A stretch of DNA of 64,000 bases, taken from Pedobacter steynii. Lineage in GTDB: Bacteria; Bacteroidota; Bacteroidia; Sphingobacteriales; Sphingobacteriaceae. Below the pieces are notes generated by a model. The model saw only the letters and a program-made list of their open reading frames with translations, searched no databases and had not been told where the DNA came from. Positions within the stretch are counted from its first letter, which is position 1. Each line of letters begins with the position of its first letter. The DNA lies in assembly GCF_001721645.1 (NCBI RefSeq), contig NZ_CP017141.1, positions 6,324,001-6,388,000 on the forward strand, in the 5' to 3' direction. The translations under genes were made by a program, and so were the position numbers. Of the stretch, positions 17,242 through 25,613 are shown in pieces.

Positions 17242-18495
17242 ATGAAGACGAATATTCCAACCCTGCTCATCCTTATACTCAGCTTGAACACTATGGCACA
17301 ACAGACTGATACTATACTTATTGAACAATTAATGCAAAAAAATCCGGAGCTCTTTTCCAATATCCTGAACCACCCACAAAAAAACCAGGTACAATTATTA
17401 TATACCCAGGTAAACAGGAATAATAAAAACATACCCAGTTTTAAAACCTATAGCTATAACCTGGACAACCACCGGTACTTCTACCCTGCCAGTACGGTAA
17501 AACTGGCGGCTGTGATCTTTGCTCTGGAGAAAATCAATGAGCTGAAGTTAAGTGTAAAAGATCTCAGTTCAAAAAGTACAATGATCACCGATTCAGCTTA
17601 TGCCGGCCAGACTAAGGTATTGAAAGACAGCAGCTCTGCAGATGGATTGCCTTCCGTAGCGCATTACATCAAAAAGATCCTGCTGACCAGCGACAATGAT
17701 GCTTTTAACCGCCTCTTCGAATTTATTGGAAGGGCCGAAATCAACGCCAGGTTAAAAAAACATGGCTTTAACGACAGCAGAATCCTCAACAGACTAGCTA
17801 TCGGTGATTCCGGCGAACCAGCTAAACATACCAATCCAATCCAGTTTTATCATCAGGACAAACTCATCTATTCCCAACCGGAACAATACGATCCCAAAGA
17901 ATACCCTCTTCAGCTGACAAATACCATCATGGGTAAAGGTTATCTGGACAGCGCCGAGCGGCTCGTTAACAAACCTTTTAGCCTGGAGAACAAAAATGCG
18001 TTTAGCATCTCCGATCAACAGGCCATGATGAGGAAACTCATCAGCCCCGAAGCCTTTCCTGAACAGGAAAGGTTTAACCTGAGCCCCGAAGATTATAAGT
18101 TGATCTATACCCATATGAGTAAACTACCCACCGAAAGTATTTACCCTTCTTATAATGCCACAGAGTTCTGGCCAGCTTACGCTAAAATGCTATATTATGG
18201 ACGAGAAAAGGATGCCGTCATTGAACCCAATATCCGGATATTTAATAAATACGGCGATTCTTATGGCTTCATCATTGATAACGCCTATATCGTAGATTTC
18301 AAAAACAAAGTAGAATTCTTTCTTACCGCAGTTGTACAATCCAATGATGATGGTATTTATAATGACAATAAATATGAATATGAGACCGTTTGCTATCCTT
18401 TCATGGGAAATATAGGACGCATCATCTATCAATATGAATTGGAAAGAAAACGAGATAAAATGCCTGACCTAAGCAAGTTCAGACTCGCTTACTAA
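17242..18495 (+). CDS. Secreted class A beta-lactamase-like serine hydrolase
   Basis: 417 residues from the ATG at 17242. A longer frame from 17107 would run through the riboswitch and lacks a signal peptide, so it was rejected. Signal peptide MKTNIPTLLILILSLNTMAQ. YPASTVKLAA holds the SxxK nucleophile motif (Ser84, Lys87) and TSDNDAFNRLFE an SDN motif. The third motif is not a clear KTG: the best candidate is NKYGDSYGF. The protein is longer than class A beta-lactamases (about 290) and has long insertions, so antibiotic resistance is not a safe conclusion; a cell-wall or peptide hydrolase is as likely. A structured repeat follows 15 bases after the stop. Confidence 0.8.
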   Translation: MKTNIPTLLILILSLNTMAQQTDTILIEQLMQKNPELFSNILNHPQKNQVQLLYTQVNRNNKNIPSFKTYSYNLDNHRYFYPASTVKLAAVIFALEKINELKLSVKDLSSKSTMITDSAYAGQTKVLKDSSSADGLPSVAHYIKKILLTSDNDAFNRLFEFIGRAEINARLKKHGFNDSRILNRLAIGDSGEPAKHTNPIQFYHQDKLIYSQPEQYDPKEYPLQLTNTIMGKGYLDSAERLVNKPFSLENKNAFSISDQQAMMRKLISPEAFPEQERFNLSPEDYKLIYTHMSKLPTESIYPSYNATEFWPAYAKMLYYGREKDAVIEPNIRIFNKYGDSYGFIIDNAYIVDFKNKVEFFLTAVVQSNDDGIYNDNKYEYETVCYPFMGNIGRIIYQYELERKRDKMPDLSKFRLAY

Positions 18496-18510
18496 TTCGT
18501 CCATTAAAGG

Positions 18511-18598
18511 AAAAAGAAGCATTTTATTCAAAGGCTGAAATCTTCACCCTGAAGGGGGCAAATATTTCTATGCCTTTTCATAATACGCATCTTTTTTT
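18511..18598 (+). repeat. Structured 3'-end repeat, copy A
   Basis: Three nested stems. Outer: AAAAAGAAGC (18511-18520) with GCATCTTTTT (one mismatch), ending in a T-run. Middle: AAAGGC (18530-18535) with GCCTTT (18572-18577). Inner: CCCTgaAGGG (18547-18556). Unpaired CTGAAATCTT and TTTCTATG are shared with the other copies. It starts 15 bases after the serine hydrolase stop and has the same orientation, so it probably acts as a terminator or a folded 3' RNA end. Confidence 0.8.
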
Positions 18599-18718
18599 TA
18601 AAAACCTACCGGTTACAGCGCTCACGCCATCATTTCCAGCTATTGGCTTAAACATGTGTATTCAACCATTCCATCCCATCCCGCAATTCAATCCCGCTAT
18701 TCCACTTTGCTATTCAGC

Positions 18719-18805
18719 AAAAAGAAGTTTTCTGTGAGACGGCATAGAAATTCTTGCCCCCTTCAGGGCAAAAGGTTTCAGCCGTCGAATAGAATGCTTC
18801 TTTTT
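18719..18805 (-). repeat. Structured 3'-end repeat, copy C
   Basis: The same element on the opposite strand. Outer arms AAAAAGAAG (18719-18727) and CTTCTTTTT (18797-18805), perfect 9 bases; middle arms GACGGC and GCCGTC (18738-18743 and 18781-18786); inner CCCTgaAGGG. The middle stem differs from copies A and B in both arms, so pairing is kept. The element abuts the stop codon of the PPK2 gene and points along its transcription. Copies A and C face each other with 120 bases between them, in which nothing else was recognised. Confidence 0.8.
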
Positions 18806-19683
18806 CATTCTTTAAGGAGCAGCTCCTTTATTTCGTCTAGTTTTTTTGCTTCCTCTTCTGCAAGAACAGGAAACTTAAGATCCAGCCGGTTAAAATGTTC
18901 TTCAAGAATCTGACTGATTGCCAGCCTGGCGTGCCATTTTTTATCTGCAGGAATGATATACCAGGGCGCCTGTTCTGTAGAAGTCTCTTCTATAGCCGTC
19001 TCATAAGCTTTCATATATTCATCCCATCTTCCACGTTCGGTAATATCCGAAGAAGAAAACTTCCAGTTTTTTGCAGGATCATTTATACGATCCAGAAAAC
19101 GTGATTTTTGCTCTTCTTTAGAAACATTAAGAAAGATCTTAATGATGGTTATTCCATTTTCAGAGATGTGCTGCTCAAAACTACGGATGCTTTCGTATCT
19201 CTTTTTCCAGAATTTATCATCGATAAGTTTCAGGTCCTGATAACCCGGAATATTTTCATTCAGGACATATTCCGGATGAACTTTACAAACGAGTACATTT
19301 TCATAGTGTGAGCGGTTATGGATACCAATCCGGCCTCTTTCGGGAAGCGCCTTGTAATGACGCCATAAAAAATCATGTTCATATTCTTCAGATGTCGGCG
19401 CCTTAAAGCTGTATACCTGACAGCCCTGCGGGTTTAAGCCCGACATGACATGAGAAATCGCACTGTCCTTTCCCGCTGCATCCATAGCCTGAAAAAGAAT
19501 AAGAATAGAATGAGAATTCGCTGCATATAATGTTTCCTGTAGCTTGCTCAATCTTTCCTTAACCTCATCCATCTCCTCTTTACCATCTTCCTTTTCCTGA
19601 TCACCATTGTAACTGGTCTGATGATCTTTCAATAAAACTTTCTTTCCCGGAACGGCCAGGTATTTTTCGATCTCCTTTTTCAT
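18805..19683 (-). CDS. Polyphosphate kinase 2 family protein
   Basis: 292 residues. The Walker A motif is in LFQAMDAAGKDSAISHVMSG (about residues 64-83), with the GKDS form and preceding Asp typical of PPK2. A lid region with basic residues follows (WRHYKALPERGRIGIHNRSHYENVL), and FLDRINDPAKNWKFS holds the conserved DR. PPK2 enzymes transfer phosphate between polyphosphate and nucleotides; one-domain forms of this length usually phosphorylate AMP or ADP from polyphosphate in the cytoplasm. The class cannot be fixed from motifs alone. The gene stands alone, converging on the serine hydrolase gene with a pair of structured repeats between them. Confidence 0.92.
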   Translation of the reverse strand: MKKEIEKYLAVPGKKVLLKDHQTSYNGDQEKEDGKEEMDEVKERLSKLQETLYAANSHSILILFQAMDAAGKDSAISHVMSGLNPQGCQVYSFKAPTSEEYEHDFLWRHYKALPERGRIGIHNRSHYENVLVCKVHPEYVLNENIPGYQDLKLIDDKFWKKRYESIRSFEQHISENGITIIKIFLNVSKEEQKSRFLDRINDPAKNWKFSSSDITERGRWDEYMKAYETAIEETSTEQAPWYIIPADKKWHARLAISQILEEHFNRLDLKFPVLAEEEAKKLDEIKELLLKE

Positions 19684-19755
19684 TCATTGATAGTTTACAC
19701 GTACTTGTTTAAATATAATGATACGAGTGCACATTACAGCATTCGGATGCGATTT

Positions 19756-20484
19756 TCATCCCAGCTCCCTGAGCCGGTCCCGCAAATCCTTTCCTTTTCG
19801 AATAGAGATAGGAACCGTCATTCCATTACTTAAAATGATGGCATTGCTTTTTTTAAGGCTGACAATATGGTGAAGATTAATCAGATAAGACTGATGACAC
19901 CTTAAGAAAATCTTATCCGGCAAAATGGCTTCATAATGTTTTAAAACTTTTGAGGTAACCACTTCTTTTCCATTTGATAAATAAAAAGTAGTGTAGCCGC
20001 CATCAGACTTACAGTAAATCAAATCTTTATAATCCACCAAAATGGTATAATTCTGGCCACTCAGGGTTATTTTACTGAAATCACCAGTAAAATTATTCAC
20101 TGCTCCTTTTATCTGCAGGTTATTTAAAGCATTCCTTTTCGTTGCCTTTTCAATTGCCAGATAAAACTCATCTGCAATAATTGGTTTTAATAAATAATCA
20201 ATTGCACCGGCCTTTAAAGCCCTGATGGCATATTCGTCAAAACTGGTAATAATGACCGCCACAAAATCAGGATCGTCGAATTTCTCCAGTAAATCAAGCC
20301 CTGTTTCGCCAGACAGTTGGATATCCAGTAAAATTAAATCCGGATTATGTCTGATAATTTCCTCATAGGCGTCCTTTATGTTATTACATTCCGCAACAAC
20401 GTGGACATGCTCCAGTTTTTCCAGCAAAATGCGGCAAACACTGCAAATGTGGGGTTCATCATCTATTAAAATAACCTTAATCAT
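19756..20484 (-). CDS. LytTR-family response regulator
   Basis: 242 residues. N-terminal receiver domain (1-120): acidic pocket D8-D9, phosphorylated Asp54 (LILLDIQLSGETG), Lys in DYLLKPI at about 105. C-terminal LytTR DNA-binding domain (about 140-240): ILVDYKDLIYCKSDGGYTTF, FLRCHQSYLINLHHI. The gene overlaps the upstream histidine kinase gene by 8 bases, so the pair is a two-component system. LytTR proteins bind short paired sites; none was identified. No clear target gene lies next to it, since the neighbours are PPK2 and a cell-wall synthase. Confidence 0.95.
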   Translation of the reverse strand: MIKVILIDDEPHICSVCRILLEKLEHVHVVAECNNIKDAYEEIIRHNPDLILLDIQLSGETGLDLLEKFDDPDFVAVIITSFDEYAIRALKAGAIDYLLKPIIADEFYLAIEKATKRNALNNLQIKGAVNNFTGDFSKITLSGQNYTILVDYKDLIYCKSDGGYTTFYLSNGKEVVTSKVLKHYEAILPDKIFLRCHQSYLINLHHIVSLKKSNAIILSNGMTVPISIRKGKDLRDRLRELG

Positions 20485-22417
20485 AATCAGTTATAATTGG
20501 AATTGTCAACTTTACGACCAGCCCCTTCTGCCCATCGTCACGTGGATTCATCTCAAAGGAAGACCTGTTGCCGGTTTCCTTATTCAAAAGGGCCAGACGT
20601 TCTTTAATGATTTGGATCGAAAATGATTTTTTACCCTGCTTGTGAATCTGATGACTCAGGCCATGACCATTGTCCTTAACCTCACACACCAGATGCACAC
20701 CCTGCAAAAATATTTTCAGCTCCAACAGACCTCTGTCAATCATGTTCTTAAAAGCATGTTCAATAGCATTTTCAATGATCGGCTGCAAAAGCATATTCGG
20801 TATCTTAATCTCCTCCATCACCAGGTCGTCGGCAACATCAAAGATGTACTCAAATTTGTTTGTAAACCGGATCTGTTGCAGCTCGATATAATTCCTGAGA
20901 ATATTCAATTCGTCGTCCAGATAAATGTATTTATTTCTTGAATTTTCAAGTATCAGACGGTTTAACACCGCGTACTTATTCAGGTAAGAGATAGCCAGGT
21001 CATTCTTATGCTCATAGATCTCCTTTTGAATAGCGCTTAATGCATTTGCTATAAAATGAGGATTCATCTGGGCGAGTCGGAGACGTTGTTCCAGATCAAT
21101 CGCCCTGTGTTTCTCTTTAAGCCTGAGCTGGCGATAATAAAAAAAGATACTGGTCGCTAATAGAATGAATATTGCGGAAAGGAGAACTGTTCTTTGCTTA
21201 ATGACGGTCGACTTTAAGCTGTTTTCTGAAGCCAGTTTTTCTATTTTATCATTTTGTGCCTTTACCTGATAAATAACTTCAGCATTTTTAAGTGCCTTTG
21301 CTTTCTCACTATCGTAATTATTCCTCGCAAACTTCTGATAGGCCTTAATCAGGATATCCAGATCTGCATTCTTTTTTGTTTGTAAAGCAAAGGCTATTAA
21401 ACCGGTAATGATCTTTTCTTTGCTGGTATAATCTGACACAGTTGCTTTAAAAAAGTAACTCTTGGCATGCTGATAATATTGATTTGCTTTTTTCAAGGAA
21501 CCCAATTTAAGGTAGTTTAAAGCAAGTTCGGTTGCAACGTCATTATTAATGATCATTCTGGTACTATCCAAACCGGCAAAACTTTCCTCGGCAGTGTAGA
21601 TCGCACTATCGATTTTATTCTGCCTTACGTAAATACGGCTTTGCAAACGGTTATATTCCATTTGCATGACCTCATTTATTTTTTTATTTGCTGACAGGTA
21701 TGTTTTAGATCTTTTTAAATAAAAAAGAGCACTATCAATCTGGTTTGATTGTTCATATAAATTCGCAAGATTGTAATACACGGCCTTAAGAGTAGTCCCT
21801 TTTGTCTGTCCGCCGGATAGGTTCAGTTTTATTGATTTCAACAGAAGTCCCCGACTTTTCTTAAGATCTTTATCCAGTTCCAGAATATAAGCATAGTAAC
21901 CGTAGATATTCGCTAACGTTACATTATAAACTCGTGTACTCTGTCCTGGCTGCTTAATTAAAGCTTCATATTCTGCCTTTTTAATATAATTGATGGCTCT
22001 CTCGCTGTCGCCAAGGCTGGCGTATAAAAGTGAAGCCCCCCTTAAAACATCAATATACTCCTTTCTTGCAGTATGGGGATAGTTTTTAAAATAATTGTAA
22101 GCGATATTATTACAGATCAAAGCCTGATCGAACTGACCCAATTCTGAGTAACAATCACACTTAAACAGATTGATATAAGCAATAGCGAGCGTATCAGCAG
22201 CATATCTTTTTTCTGCGTCTGATAAAATCTCCAATGTTTTCTTAGGATCGGAAATGTCAGTATTTTCGTTGGTTATTTTACTAAAAATTGCATTCAATTC
22301 TCCAGATAACCTATCCTTTAAGGGTTGATTTTCAATAACTTTATTAGTCTTTTGGCAAGAAAAAAATGCAAAACAAAAAGCTAAAACAGCAGCATACCTG
22401 TAAAAATATGTTTTCAT
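20477..22417 (-). CDS. TPR-containing sensor histidine kinase (His_kinase/LytS type)
   Basis: 646 residues. The N-terminus looks like a lipoprotein signal (FAFFSCQKTNK), followed by about six tetratricopeptide-like repeats (40-380), a membrane helix (about 405-425, TVLLSAIFILLATSIFFYY), and a cytoplasmic kinase. The phospho-acceptor His is in RLAQMNPHFIANALSAIQ, the signature of the PF06580 family, and the ATP-binding part has LLQPIIENAIEHAFKN and VKDNGHGLS. The TPR part should lie in the periplasm and read a protein or peptide signal. The 3' end overlaps the response regulator gene. A signal Cys at the start of a transmembrane kinase is typical of this Bacteroidota group; lipidation is not proven. 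Confidence 0.93.
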   Translation of the reverse strand: MKTYFYRYAAVLAFCFAFFSCQKTNKVIENQPLKDRLSGELNAIFSKITNENTDISDPKKTLEILSDAEKRYAADTLAIAYINLFKCDCYSELGQFDQALICNNIAYNYFKNYPHTARKEYIDVLRGASLLYASLGDSERAINYIKKAEYEALIKQPGQSTRVYNVTLANIYGYYAYILELDKDLKKSRGLLLKSIKLNLSGGQTKGTTLKAVYYNLANLYEQSNQIDSALFYLKRSKTYLSANKKINEVMQMEYNRLQSRIYVRQNKIDSAIYTAEESFAGLDSTRMIINNDVATELALNYLKLGSLKKANQYYQHAKSYFFKATVSDYTSKEKIITGLIAFALQTKKNADLDILIKAYQKFARNNYDSEKAKALKNAEVIYQVKAQNDKIEKLASENSLKSTVIKQRTVLLSAIFILLATSIFFYYRQLRLKEKHRAIDLEQRLRLAQMNPHFIANALSAIQKEIYEHKNDLAISYLNKYAVLNRLILENSRNKYIYLDDELNILRNYIELQQIRFTNKFEYIFDVADDLVMEEIKIPNMLLQPIIENAIEHAFKNMIDRGLLELKIFLQGVHLVCEVKDNGHGLSHQIHKQGKKSFSIQIIKERLALLNKETGNRSSFEMNPRDDGQKGLVVKLTIPIITDYD

Positions 22418-22960
22418 TATAGGGTGATCTTTTATAACGCTAAAGCCGGATCAGAGACGATTGATTTTAAGAAAAACAACCATACCATTTCCGCTTTCAG
22501 CAGTAAGGTATACAAAGTGCATAAATTATTTATTAATTGTAGAAATCAAATTAAATTTCCGTTCCGGTTTCAGCAAAGGCCTATTCTTCCTGATGATCTA
22601 AATGGTTTATCGCAACCTTAAATCAGCATCATTCATTTACAGATTGAGGGTATGAATACAAACGTCATACCTATATAGAAATACAGATACGGACCAATAG
22701 GATAGAGAAATAGGGAAAAAATTTTTGTGTTCAGCTTCTCTCATCAAACCATTATGACAATAAAGATTACTGTTTAACTTTTAGACAGTTGCCCAAACCC
22801 TTTGCTACTGTTGTATAAAACAAGAAATCACGGCTTTGCTTCCTGTCGCGTTTAATTTAAATATAGAATAAAATTTAAGTAAATTAATTACGTTAATTTG
22901 TACTGCAAGTTTTAACACTATTTAACACTAACTGTTTTACGTTTTTTTGATCTTTATCTC
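22418..22960. other. 543-base intergenic region, AT-rich
   Basis: Divergent promoters for the histidine kinase (minus) and the penicillin-binding protein (plus) must lie here. Seen: a 7-base inverted repeat GGTATGA/TCATACC (22649-22655 and 22665-22671) and an exact tandem copy of TTTAACACTA (22911-22920, 22921-22930), 30 bases before the ATG at 22961. No good TAnnTTTG element, ORF or RNA gene was found. Confidence 0.5.
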
Positions 22961-25426
22961 ATGTTTAAAGAAATTCGCAATAAGTATATCCGTTATTCAA
23001 GCATATTCCTGTTTTGCATTATTATCTTCTTTTGCGCATTGCAACTCAACTTTTTATGGTTATTTGGATACTCTCCATCCTATAAAGACATCAAATCACC
23101 TACCCTTAGTGTCGGCTCCGAGCTTTACACTTCAGACGGAAAACTAATTGGACGTTACTTTAAAGAAAACCGGACACCGGTAAGTTTCAATGAGATTGCG
23201 CCAAGTGTCATTAAAGCCTTAGTAGCGACTGAGGATGTCAGGTTTTACAGTCATATGGGAATTGACTTCCGTTCTTTACTTTCCAGCGGTCTCTCTACTG
23301 CTACCGGCGATAAACGTGGCGCGAGTACCATTACACAACAACTTGCCAAAAACCTTTACCGTACCAGATACAATAAATCGCAGGGTTTTATCAAACATAT
23401 ACCTGTTGTACGTACGATCATCTCTAAGCTAAAGGAATGGATGACCGCAGTAAAACTGGAATCCAATTATCCTAAAGATGACATCATCACGATGTACCTC
23501 AATACAGTATCATTTGGGAACAATGCCTATGGAATTAAAACTGCCGCCAGAGTATATTTTGATAAAGAAACCAATGAACTACAGGTACCGGAATCAGCAA
23601 TGCTGGTCGGAATGCTGAAAGGTACGACCACTTATAATCCAATCAGAAACCCTGCGAAAGCACTGGAACGAAGAAACGTGGCGCTCGCTCAGATGAATAA
23701 ATATAATTACATCAGCACTGAGGAGCTCAACACCTATAAAAACACTCCTATAAAACTCAAAGAAGGAAGCGTAGATGCGGGCAGTGATGGAGATTCTTAC
23801 CTTAGAGCGGCTGTAGACAAATACCTGGAAAAATGGGCCGCTGATAACAATTATGATCTTTATGAAGATGGTTTAAAAATCTATACCACCATCGACTCCA
23901 AACTTCAGAAGTATGCAGAAGAGGCTGTGGCTGAACAGATGAAAACTATCCAGAGAAGGTTTTATAGTGTTTGGGGCAACGAAGATCCCTGGGAAGATTC
24001 TGAAAAGAAAAAGGTAGACTATCCGGATCGCGCCATGCGCAAACTACCGATCTATGCCTTGCTGGAAAAAAAATACAGCAACTCTCCTGACTCCGTAACT
24101 GCCTATTTCAATAAAAAGAAAAAAATGAAAATCTTCACCTGGAAAGGTGACCGTGATACCCTTTTCTCCACTATGGATTCGATCCGTTATTATGGTAAAA
24201 TCATGAATACAGGAATGATGACCATGGATCCTTTCAGTGGTAAAATCAAAGTCTGGGTGGGTGGTATTGACCATAAATTCTTTAAATACGACCATGTTAA
24301 CCAGAGCAAAAGACAGGCAGGCTCCACCTTTAAACCTTTCGCTTATCTTGCCGCATTGGAAGAAGGAATGAGTCCATGTGATAAATTCACAGATAAGCCG
24401 GTCAAAATCAAGTATCAGGAAAATGGTAAAACGGAATACTGGGAGCCTAAAAATGCAGATTGGAATTTTAGCTACAGGGAAATGTCCCTACGCTGGGCGA
24501 TGGGTAAATCGGTAAACACGATTACCGCACAGGTAACAGAGGCTGTAGGAGCAGAAAATGTGGTAAAATGGGCACATGAATGTGGTATCGAAAGCCCCCT
24601 CAAAACCGTACCTTCAGTAAGTTTGGGGCCAAATGACGTTACCGTATTTGAAATGGTAAGAGCCTATAGTACCTTCCTTAATGAAGGCGTAAGAACGGAG
24701 CCGATTCTGGTTGAAAAGATCACAGATCAGGACAATAACCTCATTGAAGAATTTAAAGCAAAAACAAAAAGGGTACTTTCTGAAGAGATTGCCTGGCTGA
24801 TGCTTTACATGCTCAGAGGTGGAATGGAGGAACCAGGTGGTACTTCCCAGGCGCTCTGGGAATGGGACCTTTGGAAAAACAATAACCAGATTGGTGGAAA
24901 AACAGGAACCTCATCTGATTATGTGGATGCCTGGTACATGGGGGTTACCAAAGACCTGGTTACGGGTGTCTGGGTAGGTTGTGACGAACGTACCGCACAT
25001 TTCAAAAACGGAGAAACAGGCGAAGGTTCAAGAACAGCTTTACCTATTTTTGCTAAGTTCATGGAAAAAGTTTATCATGATCCCAGCACAGGATATACTT
25101 ACGGTGCCTTCCCTAAATCAAAAGTTAAGATTACCAGAGAAATCAATTGTCCAAGTCCGAGGATTCGGGTAGACACCTCCAGTTCTGATAGTCTGGCAGT
25201 AGATTCCACAGGAGTCGCCCCTCCGGTGGTGGAAGAACAACAACCAGTACTGAAAGAAGAAGATATTATCAAAACTGAGGAGAAAAAAACTCCTGAACCT
25301 GTTAAACAGCCTGTTGCAGAGGTTCCTTTAACCAGAAAGGAAAAAAGAGAGCTGAGAAAGAAACAGCGTGAAGAAGAGAAAGAAAAGGAACGTATTAAAA
25401 AAGAACAGGAAAAGAATAACCAATAA
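22961..25426 (+). CDS. Class A penicillin-binding protein (PBP1a type)
   Basis: 821 residues. One membrane helix near the N-terminus (about 12-35). GT51 glycosyltransferase domain from about 55: ALVATEDVRFYSHMGID with catalytic Glu91, and KRGASTITQQLAKNLY. The transpeptidase domain has SxxK in RQAGSTFKPFAYLAAL (about 445), SVN in GKSVNTITAQ and KTG in GGKTGTSSDYVDAWY. It polymerises and cross-links peptidoglycan in the periplasm. The last 75 residues are a Pro/Glu/Lys-rich tail ending EKERIKKEQEKNNQ, with no domain. Length and order are normal for PBP1a. A terminator-like hairpin follows. Confidence 0.96.
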   Translation: MFKEIRNKYIRYSSIFLFCIIIFFCALQLNFLWLFGYSPSYKDIKSPTLSVGSELYTSDGKLIGRYFKENRTPVSFNEIAPSVIKALVATEDVRFYSHMGIDFRSLLSSGLSTATGDKRGASTITQQLAKNLYRTRYNKSQGFIKHIPVVRTIISKLKEWMTAVKLESNYPKDDIITMYLNTVSFGNNAYGIKTAARVYFDKETNELQVPESAMLVGMLKGTTTYNPIRNPAKALERRNVALAQMNKYNYISTEELNTYKNTPIKLKEGSVDAGSDGDSYLRAAVDKYLEKWAADNNYDLYEDGLKIYTTIDSKLQKYAEEAVAEQMKTIQRRFYSVWGNEDPWEDSEKKKVDYPDRAMRKLPIYALLEKKYSNSPDSVTAYFNKKKKMKIFTWKGDRDTLFSTMDSIRYYGKIMNTGMMTMDPFSGKIKVWVGGIDHKFFKYDHVNQSKRQAGSTFKPFAYLAALEEGMSPCDKFTDKPVKIKYQENGKTEYWEPKNADWNFSYREMSLRWAMGKSVNTITAQVTEAVGAENVVKWAHECGIESPLKTVPSVSLGPNDVTVFEMVRAYSTFLNEGVRTEPILVEKITDQDNNLIEEFKAKTKRVLSEEIAWLMLYMLRGGMEEPGGTSQALWEWDLWKNNNQIGGKTGTSSDYVDAWYMGVTKDLVTGVWVGCDERTAHFKNGETGEGSRTALPIFAKFMEKVYHDPSTGYTYGAFPKSKVKITREINCPSPRIRVDTSSSDSLAVDSTGVAPPVVEEQQPVLKEEDIIKTEEKKTPEPVKQPVAEVPLTRKEKRELRKKQREEEKEKERIKKEQEKNNQ

Positions 25427-25438
25427 AGAAGGATGACG

Positions 25439-25470
25439 ATGCCCCGCCCCCAAAAAGGTCCGGGGCATTT
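25439..25470 (+). terminator. Terminator-like hairpin after the penicillin-binding protein gene
   Basis: Arms ATGCCCCG (25439-25446) and CGGGGCAT (25461-25468), 14-base loop, then a short T stretch. It lies 12 bases after the stop at 25426. Confidence 0.65.
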
Positions 25471-25613
25471 GCTCGCAGTTTCCTGCTTAAATTATGATGA
25501 AAGGTGTAGCGTATTGGGCCTACCGGACGTTCTCCTTGAAATATCTGCTGCCAGTCAGCCAACTTAATAACACAATTTGCGTAAATTTAAACACAACAAA
25601 ATATAATCACGCT

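Noticed and set aside
17242..18495. Antibiotic-resistance beta-lactamase
   Set aside because: SxxK and SDN are present, but the KTG motif is unclear and the protein is much longer than class A enzymes, so resistance cannot be claimed.
19756..22417. A target operon for the LytTR two-component system
   Set aside because: The neighbouring genes (PPK2 and a penicillin-binding protein) are housekeeping and show no shared upstream site, so no target can be named.
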